This document shows positions 57,888 to 64,000 of a stretch of 64,000 nt of DNA, piece by piece (positions within the stretch are counted from its first letter, which is position 1; every line of letters begins with the position of its first letter). Origin of the DNA: Frigoribacterium sp. Leaf415 (GTDB taxonomy: Bacteria; Actinomycetota; Actinomycetes; Actinomycetales; Microbacteriaceae); contig NZ_LMQR01000001.1 of assembly GCF_001424645.1 (NCBI RefSeq), forward strand, positions 2,740,621 through 2,804,620. Direction: 5' to 3'. The position numbers were made by a program, and so were the translations under genes. Under the pieces are notes generated by a model that saw only the letters and a program-made list of their open reading frames with translations, made no database searches and was not told the DNA's origin.

Positions 57888-58346
57888 GTGCCCAACGCAC
57901 TGACCGCCGCTGATACTGCAGCGATCCAGGCAGTGATTGCTCACTCTTCCTTGCAGTCAATCGAGTACTACGAGATGTCGGCGCGTCGGGCAGATTCCGC
58001 CCCTGACCTCGAAACCGCTGAGGACGGGCAACTGAACATCGTCGTGCAACAGCGGGCAGACGAGACCAGTTTTGGCATTCGACTGAACGCGACGATTGCG
58101 ATGGCTCTCGGTGAAGCCAATGTGAGTGTCGCTGGTGAATACGCCCTTCTGGACGATCATGTTCTGACCCCGCGGAGCCTGCAGCTTTTTGCCAATGAGG
58201 TCGCCGTTATGACCGTCTTTCCTTACCTTCGTGAGGCTGTGGCGTCGATCACGGGCCGAGTGTTCCAGCAGCCCTTGCACCTTCCAATGGTCTCTCGCGG
58301 GGACATCGCAATCGAGTTGACCGAGGAATCGTCCGAGACCAACTAA
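57888..58346 (+). CDS. SecB-like chaperone of a TAC module
   Basis: 152 residues from GTG 57888. The SecB fold pattern is visible as paired strands (IEYYEMSARRAD; LNIVVQQRADETSFGIRLNA) and the terminal helix region NEVAVMTVFPYLREAVASIT (FPYLRE at 111-116) followed by PLHLPMVSRGDI. Actinobacteria lack a general SecB export pathway, so solitary SecB-like genes usually belong to TAC systems, where the chaperone folds and protects the antitoxin. Last gene of the three-gene unit. Confidence 0.75.
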   Translation: MPNALTAADTAAIQAVIAHSSLQSIEYYEMSARRADSAPDLETAEDGQLNIVVQQRADETSFGIRLNATIAMALGEANVSVAGEYALLDDHVLTPRSLQLFANEVAVMTVFPYLREAVASITGRVFQQPLHLPMVSRGDIAIELTEESSETN

Positions 58347-58559
58347 GGCTGCATCGCGATGGCCGACCTGCGGTAATCGATGCGAGCTCGCCTTTGTGAA
58401 CTCATGCCGCAATGTCTCTGGCGGATACTGCATATTATTCTTAGCACGCCGATCATTGCGGGCGCACCCTTGCTTAAGTCCTCGATACCGACTGGAGCCG
58501 AGGACGATGGTTCAGGACGTCATCGTTCGGGGCCCGCGGAACTACGCCGGAAGGCAAGG

Positions 58560-59144
58560 CTAGCTCTTCAGGGCTTCCAAGAGCTCGTCGGCAAGGGCCT
58601 CCAAGGCATCCCAGTCATAGGAGTCGACTTCGCGGGGTCGGAGGAAATTGACTCGAATGCGAAGGGGTTCTTCTGTCCCTACGAACAGCGCATTCCCGCT
58701 GGCCTTGGCTAGCTCGCCCTGCACGTCCAATAGGGTCCCCGGACCCTGTAAATCATGGGCTTTCAACTGCTTCTTGGCCGCGGCGAGAGACTTCGACAGT
58801 GTCTTACGGGTGGAGGCGTCGAGGTTGGTCATGCCCCACTCCTTGGCAAGCGTGTGAAGGCCGGCGAGGAACTGCGCGGCTTCCGCATAGACGGCGTCGT
58901 CGCGAGCAGCGACTCGGGTGTATCGGTTCGCTTCGATCTCGACCAGACCGTAGGTGTAAAGCTGCGCGATTGCTTCGCGAACGGGAGTGCGCGACACTCC
59001 GAGCCACTTGACAAGCTGGTCGTCATTAAGGCGCTCGCCCGGCTCAAGGGTGCCGTCGACGATGGCGGCGAGCATCTTTTCGAAGACGACGTCGCGGAGG
59101 AGGCGGCGAGGGCCCTCCTCGGGGACGGAGGTGGGAATAGGCAT
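58560..59144 (-). CDS. GntR-family transcriptional regulator
   Basis: 194 residues from ATG 59144. Winged helix FEKMLAAIVDGTLEPGERLN, then DDQLVKWLGVSRTPVREAIA and LYTYGLVEIEANRYTRV. A helical C-terminal effector domain follows, shorter than usual FadR/FCD domains. No operon partner or target is obvious; the 210 bases between it and the chaperone gene are empty. It could control island genes; that is a guess. Confidence 0.8.
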   Translation of the reverse strand: MPIPTSVPEEGPRRLLRDVVFEKMLAAIVDGTLEPGERLNDDQLVKWLGVSRTPVREAIAQLYTYGLVEIEANRYTRVAARDDAVYAEAAQFLAGLHTLAKEWGMTNLDASTRKTLSKSLAAAKKQLKAHDLQGPGTLLDVQGELAKASGNALFVGTEEPLRIRVNFLRPREVDSYDWDALEALADELLEALKS

Positions 59145-59264
59145 GCCACCAGTTTGCCACATTCATAGTCTGGTATTCCAGTACTTATCTTAACGGGCGA
59201 TCCGCGGCTTGAGGTGACGCGTCGTGCGCCGCAGCTCAGTCGGGTGCGGTCCCGAGCAAACTAT

Positions 59265-59942
59265 CTAGCTGAGCCAGGTCGACATCACGACGTCCGTCAC
59301 GCGCTTGACGTCGCCTCCATCTCGCAACCAAGCAACGGGGGTCTTGTGCCCCTCGCCGTAAAGATCTTCTTGGGGTGTGCCCATGAGGCCGGCCAAGACG
59401 ATCCAGCTTCGCTTCGGGTTGTCGGCAGCGATTACCTCTGCCAGTCCCGGCAGAAGCTTGCCGGGCGACGAAAGACTGAGCTGCCAAACGGGAAATCGGA
59501 GCCGGCCCGAGATCTCGACCGCGTAGAGCCGGCCATCGGCGACTGCGGTGGTGACATCGTCCTCGCTCCAGTGCAGAAATCCGGCAATGGCTCTGAGCGA
59601 GAGAGTGCCGGCGAGGCTCGAAAACCACGACTCGACGACCCTAAGTTGCAGGCTTCCCCGTGCGACGGATCGCCGGGCGGCGTCGAACTCAGCGGCCGAG
59701 AAGGAACCGGAAGCGATTAGGAAGGCCCGGTCGCTGTCGTCATCGGGTTCAGGCTTCATCAGGGGCTCGATGGACAACAGCTTTTCGGTCAATGCATCCA
59801 AGAAGTAGTCCGCATCGTTGCCGAGACGTTCAATGGCCTGGGCGAGTCGACGTACGGCGTCATCGGAGGCGGCCCCGACGCTGAAGGCCTTCTTGGGATC
59901 TGATTCCGCGGGTTGCACGTTTGACGGGGTTGAGTCCTTCAT
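59265..59942 (-). CDS. Xre/MbcA/ParS-like antitoxin-type DNA-binding protein
   Basis: 225 residues. Disordered head, helical middle, then a winged-helix-like segment (LSLRAIAGFLHWSEDDVTTA, VADGRLYAVEISGRLRFPVWQL) and a toxin-binding-type end GLMGTPQEDL...TPVAWLRDGGDVKRVTDVV. The (T/S)P..WL..GGD end is typical of MbcA/ParS antitoxins that partner RES-domain toxins, but no RES gene is present here, so it may be an orphan antitoxin or regulator. A C-terminal fragment of a relative lies at 60319. Confidence 0.6.
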   Translation of the reverse strand: MKDSTPSNVQPAESDPKKAFSVGAASDDAVRRLAQAIERLGNDADYFLDALTEKLLSIEPLMKPEPDDDSDRAFLIASGSFSAAEFDAARRSVARGSLQLRVVESWFSSLAGTLSLRAIAGFLHWSEDDVTTAVADGRLYAVEISGRLRFPVWQLSLSSPGKLLPGLAEVIAADNPKRSWIVLAGLMGTPQEDLYGEGHKTPVAWLRDGGDVKRVTDVVMSTWLS

Positions 59943-60318
59943 GGGCCGATGCTGCCACGGCGCAGCGAAGATACGAATGGCTAGACCCGTCGCCCTCCCT
60001 CAAGACACGTTCCTCTTGAGAGCTCCTTGGCTCGGAGCGGGATGCCGGGGTCGCTTCGGGTGGCCCGAGTCCGCTCATAAACGAGCAACTAGATCACGAG
60101 CGAGCCGCGCGGAAGTCGCGCACTCCACCGCCACGAGACGTTCCTGAGAATCGGCTGCATCTACAAGCGCAAGAGCCAAGCCGATAGTCACGACACTCTC
60201 CAGTGATCCTGGCGTCCATGACGGCGGCCTGAGCTAGAAGTCCGCCGTTCGCAGCAGGGGTATAGCCGCGTCTCAGCGCCCGTCCGAGGCAGAAATGCAC
60301 GCGAACAGCACCGCCCCT
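59943..60318. other. Gene-free stretch
   Basis: About 375 bases upstream of the Xre/MbcA-like gene; its promoter should be here. No further gene or repeat was recognised. Confidence 0.5.
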
Positions 60319-60503
60319 TCATGACATGAGGAAGCTGTCGAGAATATCGACGAGCCGCTGGACGTCCCCACCTCGAACAAGCCACTCCACGGGGGTCAGC
60401 TGGAATCCGTTCAGCCGGGCATCTTTCTGGGGGGTCTGCATGAAGCCGAGAATGGTCGAAGGCTGCATGTCGTCGCTGAAGGCTTTGACTAACTGCGCCA
60501 GGT
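60319..60503 (-). pseudogene. Xre/MbcA-like protein, C-terminal fragment
   Basis: About 60 codons on the minus strand ending at TGA (60319-60321) read VKAFSDDMQPSTILGFMQTP, QKDARLNGFQL, TPVEWLVRGGDVQRLVDILD and SFLMS, clearly related to the C-terminus of the protein at 59265 (GLMGTPQEDL, TPVAWLRDGGDVKRVTDVV). The upstream part is missing: homology stops near 60,500, where an integrase fragment begins on the other strand. Confidence 0.75.
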
Positions 60504-60515
60504 GCGGTCCTGCGC

Positions 60516-60791
60516 CCCATTCTCAGAGGCGGTCACATACAGGCGCACAAGATGAGCGGGGACGTCGTAAACGATGTCGTCAAGCGTCGCCTCGCGGCCG
60601 CGGGGATGGACCCGACAAACATCGGCGCCCACTCCTTGCGCGCAGGCTTCGTCAGGGAAGCTCTCCGCGGAGGACATGCCCCCACGGCCGTCATGCTGCA
60701 GACAGATCACGCAAGCACGATTTCGATCGAGAACTATCGACGTGGAGACGAGCCCTCGGGGCGGAACCCGGTCCTAGACATGGGCTTTTAG
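60516..60791 (+). pseudogene. Tyrosine recombinase (integrase), C-terminal fragment
   Basis: About 91 codons in one frame: ILRGGHIQAHKMSGDVVNDV, VKRRLAAAGMDP, GAHSLRAGFVREALRGGHAP, then QTDHASTISIENYRRGDE ending LDMGF. HSLRAGF carries the catalytic His/Arg of the recombinase box and the nucleophilic Tyr is in ENYRRG. The N-terminal and first catalytic Arg parts are absent. It abuts the truncated antitoxin-like fragment, indicating a deletion or recombination junction near 60,505. Confidence 0.78.
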
Positions 60792-60928
60792 GTGTCCCAA
60801 AAGCAGTCCTGGCTTGCCATTCGTCAGCCCACTTGCTGCACGGGACAAAGGCTCCCGGGTTCCGACGCCCTAGGCACCCATATTGCTGTCGGAGTCGCGT
60901 TTGAATCGCGAGTCGCTAGTGTCTTTAT

Positions 60929-61678
60929 GTGCACGAGGCGCCTTCCGGAGTAATTACCTTCGTAGAAGGAGACGAGAACGATGAGCTCGTGCTACCGCCC
61001 TTCGATGTCAAGGACGCGTGTCCCGGATGCCGAAGCATTAAGTACGAGCCACTCGAGGACCTCTGCGAGAACTGCCGCCTGAACACAGAACAGCTCTCTG
61101 GCTTTCGCGTCGCAGTCGAACCCATCACTCTGTATAAGAAGCCAAGCCGCCTTCGAGACTGGTTGACCTTCTACAAGAGCGAGGACGAACGTCTCGAAGA
61201 CCGGGAGGCCGTCGCGGCAGTTGCGCACATCCTGGGTCGGTTCATCGGCGCTAACACCGAGTGGCTCAACGACCTCGCCCCTGACTACCTCGTCGTGGTG
61301 CCCTCCACGCGCCGGCCGCCACCACATCCGCTCCAGATAGTCGTTGAAACGCTAGACATGGGTCTGGAAGTCAATCCGGTCGTGCAACGGACGCCTGTAC
61401 CCCTCGGATTCCGAGCAGCCTCGGCGGATGCCTACGAGGCCAGCGGGGCCGTGCGTGGAGACCGAATCCTGCTGCTGGACGACGTCTACACCTCAGGCGC
61501 CAGAGCACAGAGCGCCGCGGCCGCTCTCGAGATAGCTGGAGCCCAAGTCGTCTCACTTGCCGTTCTCGGAAGGCGAATCAACCCCAGTTATCGGCCGAGG
61601 GCCGCCGAACTGTTCGAACAGCAGCAATCCCGCCACTTCGAATGGTCGGTTCCCCGTCGGCATTCATTCGAACATTGA
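60929..61678 (+). CDS. Zinc-ribbon ComF-like phosphoribosyltransferase
   Basis: 249 residues from GTG 60929. A four-Cys zinc ribbon (CPGC 31-34, CENC 46-49) precedes a type I PRTase fold with the PRPP loop LLLDDVYTSGARAQSAAAAL (DDVYTSG 184-190) and LAVLGRRINPSY. The overall plan resembles ComF, but the N-terminal extension and island context differ from competence loci. No ribosome-binding site is evident and a TAGTGT-like -10 sits about 7 bases upstream, so the transcript may be leaderless. Its 3' end overlaps the convergent SIR2-SLOG gene by 15 bp. Role in defence is inference. Confidence 0.75.
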   Translation: MHEAPSGVITFVEGDENDELVLPPFDVKDACPGCRSIKYEPLEDLCENCRLNTEQLSGFRVAVEPITLYKKPSRLRDWLTFYKSEDERLEDREAVAAVAHILGRFIGANTEWLNDLAPDYLVVVPSTRRPPPHPLQIVVETLDMGLEVNPVVQRTPVPLGFRAASADAYEASGAVRGDRILLLDDVYTSGARAQSAAAALEIAGAQVVSLAVLGRRINPSYRPRAAELFEQQQSRHFEWSVPRRHSFEH

Positions 61679-63031
61679 TGCCCGAAGTATCTGCAGAGCA
61701 GCCTGAACTGATTGCGTACCTGGCACCACGAGGCGGCGCCAACGTCGACTGGTGCTCTCTACGGGCAGGTTCAAGGCTCCGGGATTGTCTCGGTGAGCAG
61801 TCCAGAGCTCGTGAGCCGCACCGCCGGTTGATGCCACTGGTATGACAGCGACGTTTTGAGACCGCGCTAGTTCTGCCTCTTCCAGGGTCCGGGCGCCTCC
61901 GCCCAGAACGACCATGGCGCGCGACTTCGGGATGACGTAGTCGCGCATCTCCGTCAGTTCCATGTCGGTGAAAATGGCCGTACCGATGCGCTCTTCCAGG
62001 GTGATCTCACTGCCTTGGCGGTAGTAGTGCCGCACCCGCTCTGGCCTATATTCAGCCGGCTCGAGCGCCTCTTTGAATGCGTGGGAGAACGCGAACGCGG
62101 CTTCACCACCGAACGACAGGAGTGCCACTTGCTGATCGTCTGCTAGCTGTGTGGCGATCTGTTCGGCGACGGAGAGAGCATCGGCATCCAAGTGGCTTCC
62201 TGCCACGAATACGTTTGGGTTGCGGGTTCGCGTTTGTATGTCCGCCAGGATGGCGTCTTGAGCGTCGTAGTCGTCGATGAGATGCACCTCGATTCCTGCC
62301 CTTCGGAGATCGGCTATGCGGAGTGCCTGGAGCTTCAGCTTCGTCGGATCGCCTTCCTGTTTCATGATGGCCCAGTGCATAGCGCGCGGTGTCGCCCGGT
62401 CCAGAGATCGTGCCAGGCGCAGGAGAACGTTCAAGTTTGGGTCCTCGAAGCTCAGACCCAGAAAGAGGAAAGACCTTGTGAGGAATTGGGCGCGGAGTTG
62501 GGCCCAGAAACGAGGATGGTCTGCTTCGTACGTTTCGAAGTGAGATCGCGTGAGGACCGGAGGGCTCTCCCAGTCATTGCCCGCGCTGTTCAACGAACCG
62601 TGCATCTTGAAGAGCTGCTTCGAGCTCCCGACCTGCACTTGTGTCTCGAGGGCGGCGTCGGCAACGATGCGTGAATAAAGCTGATCGGTATCCGTCATGG
62701 CTCGCTCAAGCAGATTGTCGTAGTTCGTGGTCCAATAGTCGAACAGTGGCAACTCGGCCAGCAAACGATGAAGCTCGGTGGGAGTTGCCGGCTTGACGAG
62801 CTTCTTCAGCAATTCTCGATTCAGGACTGTCTCGCCGATCTCGCCTGAGATGTATTCGGCGGCTAGCGGAGCGTCGCTTAGTTCTGAGGGAACGGAGGCG
62901 AGGACTGCGGCATCTTCTATGAGCTCGTTCCATCCCGGGAGCCCCGCCGGCTTTGACAGGCCCGCGCCAATGAACACTGCAGCTCGGCGAGCCAAGATCG
63001 CAGTGGAGAAGTCAGTGAGTAGTGACGCCAT
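61664..63031 (-). CDS. SIR2-SLOG (ThsA-like) probable anti-phage effector
   Basis: 455 residues. N-terminal SIR2-like NAD-binding domain: GAGLSKPAGLPGW (22-34), TTNYDNLLE (101-109, conserved Asn103) and KMHGSL with His144; Asn and His are the catalytic pair of SIR2 NADases. C-terminal part (about 273-450) is a SLOG/STALD-type nucleotide-sensing domain (NPNVFVAGSHLDADALS; MVVLGGGARTLEEAELA; VIPVASTGGAAHELW). This SIR2 plus SLOG order and the length match ThsA of Thoeris, which depletes NAD when a TIR-made signal binds the SLOG domain. No TIR gene is in the window. ATG 63031 has GAGGA upstream and lies 27 bases after its operon partner. Confidence 0.82.
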   Translation of the reverse strand: MASLLTDFSTAILARRAAVFIGAGLSKPAGLPGWNELIEDAAVLASVPSELSDAPLAAEYISGEIGETVLNRELLKKLVKPATPTELHRLLAELPLFDYWTTNYDNLLERAMTDTDQLYSRIVADAALETQVQVGSSKQLFKMHGSLNSAGNDWESPPVLTRSHFETYEADHPRFWAQLRAQFLTRSFLFLGLSFEDPNLNVLLRLARSLDRATPRAMHWAIMKQEGDPTKLKLQALRIADLRRAGIEVHLIDDYDAQDAILADIQTRTRNPNVFVAGSHLDADALSVAEQIATQLADDQQVALLSFGGEAAFAFSHAFKEALEPAEYRPERVRHYYRQGSEITLEERIGTAIFTDMELTEMRDYVIPKSRAMVVLGGGARTLEEAELARSQNVAVIPVASTGGAAHELWTAHRDNPGALNLPVESTSRRWRRLVVPGTQSVQAALQILRASMFE

Positions 63032-63058
63032 GACGTCCTCGTTTCTATCTGGTGACCG

Positions 63059-63958
63059 TCAAATGGTGCCGAGAGGGACCGGCGATTCACCCTTGTCGCT
63101 TTCTGAGATTCTCAAGCTCGCATAGCCGGCGAGTAGCTGGTGGGCTATCCACCGCTCATCCGTAATTGGTGCGAGGAGAAGAGCCCTCGCCATGTACTGA
63201 CGCCATTCGCGTTCGCTCACGAGTGCCAGGCCGAAGTAGTGGTAGGAACGTCCCGTTGAGGTCAGCTCACCAGGGACGTTGAGTGCCCTAGCTGCTCGAA
63301 GGGCTGAGATCCTTGCCCCCTGGAGTCGCGACTTGATAGAGAAATCCAAAAGTGGGATGTGGGCCTCGAGGCCGTCAGGCTTCAGGACCCTCGACGTGAG
63401 CATCAGGACGTCATCCTCATCCACCGACGCGGCAAGTCGCAAGAGAGTGGACGGCGAGTCAATCCCTGCGGTGAGAGTCAGCTCATCATCGGCCGACGGG
63501 CTCTGGTGGTACAGGGCAGCCTGGATAATCTCGTCGGGTACTCCGTCGTCCTGCGCTCCGCCGGCGTGGAATAGTGCTTGCCAAAACGGCGACCCATGTT
63601 CCAGCCGCTGCTTTCTGGCCGACTCGATTAGTAGTTGGTTGTCACTTCCGGCGTCGACTCGATTCTGAAGTCGAGGTGCGCGTTCCACGGTGGCAAATTG
63701 CATGCGTGTGCCGCGTGGAAGCGCGAGCGCGATTCGATCGACAAGATCGAGCATGGGCTTGCTGATCTGGGACATGGTGTCTCCGGGAGGGGCTGCGGGA
63801 TGTTGTGGTTCGCCAAGCGTAAGGAAGACCTCTGACATCGGGATTCCGCCCAGGGAGTCTTCAGGGTTGACGTCCTCAGGGTCGATCCTGGTTACGGGGA
63901 CAGTAAGGACCTCGCAGGCCCTCGACGGTCCCTCCAGCAATCCCGCTACGGTCCCCAT
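63059..63958 (-). CDS. Conserved defence-locus protein, possibly primase/polymerase-like
   Basis: 299 residues from ATG 63958 (ATG 63838, MSEVFLTLGEPQ, is a plausible alternative). It is co-directional with and 27 bases upstream of the SIR2-SLOG gene. Recognisable pattern near the C-terminus: TSTGRSYHYFGLALVSEREW, then ALLLAPITDERWIAHQLLAG and YASLRIS. The S-x-GRS-xHxY...W-xxH...LR arrangement recalls primase-polymerase-derived proteins reported in conflict loci; this is recollection and weak evidence. The middle contains an acidic segment (DEDDVLMLTSRVL). No membrane segment or signal peptide. The 5' neighbour is cut off by the window edge. Confidence 0.5.
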   Translation of the reverse strand: MGTVAGLLEGPSRACEVLTVPVTRIDPEDVNPEDSLGGIPMSEVFLTLGEPQHPAAPPGDTMSQISKPMLDLVDRIALALPRGTRMQFATVERAPRLQNRVDAGSDNQLLIESARKQRLEHGSPFWQALFHAGGAQDDGVPDEIIQAALYHQSPSADDELTLTAGIDSPSTLLRLAASVDEDDVLMLTSRVLKPDGLEAHIPLLDFSIKSRLQGARISALRAARALNVPGELTSTGRSYHYFGLALVSEREWRQYMARALLLAPITDERWIAHQLLAGYASLRISESDKGESPVPLGTI

Positions 63959-64000
63959 ACGACGAATCCCTGGCGTTTAGCCTTTGGCGCGAACCAGTGA

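Noticed and set aside
61664..63958. Calling the locus Thoeris outright
   Set aside because: Only the ThsA-like gene is seen; no TIR (ThsB) gene lies within the window, and the right edge cuts off the upstream neighbour.

Overview
The window is a GC-rich actinobacterial chromosome segment centred on the replication origin. Gene content and order (dnaA, oriC, dnaN, gnd, recF, dciA-like, gyrB, gyrA; rpmH, rnpA, yidD, yidC, jag, rsmG, parA, parB; the fha-pstP-rodA-pbpA-pknA-pknB cluster) point to a member of the Microbacteriaceae. That family placement is inferred from gene order and composition; no 16S gene is present.

Layout. Bases 1-3.4 kb hold the 3' end of a polymorphic toxin with a nuclease tip, followed by a tandem array of immunity genes (four YezG/DUF600-like paralogues and one GAD/DUF1851-like gene). 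4.1-15.4 kb carries tRNA-Leu and the cell-wall/division signalling cluster fhaA-fhaB-pstP-rodA-pbpA-pknA-pknB, then pabA/trpG, a class E sortase and crgA. 15.6-18.7 kb has a rhomboid protease, a cyclophilin, a small membrane protein, tRNA-Ala, tRNA-Ile and a DUF3566 protein. 18.7-29.4 kb is the replication block, all on the minus strand, with oriC between dnaN and dnaA. From 29.8 kb the plus strand carries rpmH to parB, ending in a gene-free region with several parS sites. 35.7-43.7 kb holds ddl, an aminotransferase, trxA/trxB, murJ and a DUF6049 protein. 43.8-47.2 kb holds cca and rpsF-ssb-rpsR-rplI. 47.7-53.9 kb is a ribose-type operon (lacI-rbsA-rbsC-rbsB-rbsK-rbsD) flanked by related long palindromes, then dnaB at 54.5-55.9 kb.

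From 55.9 kb to the right edge the window looks like a foreign island. It has recombinase debris (a frameshifted serine resolvase, and a truncated tyrosine integrase fused to a truncated antitoxin-like gene), a toxin-antitoxin-chaperone (TAC) module with a SecB-like chaperone, a GntR regulator and an Xre/MbcA-like protein. It ends with a probable defence locus: a zinc-ribbon phosphoribosyltransferase converging on an operon of a SIR2-SLOG (ThsA-like) protein and a conserved partner of uncertain, possibly primase-like, family.

A DNA-level signal runs through the core chromosome but is absent from the island. The 9-mer GGAGGCGCG, usually preceded by A, was found by eye at 29 sites in both orientations, in different reading frames, often at gene ends or as close inverted pairs. 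The last copy is inside dnaB and none was seen after it.
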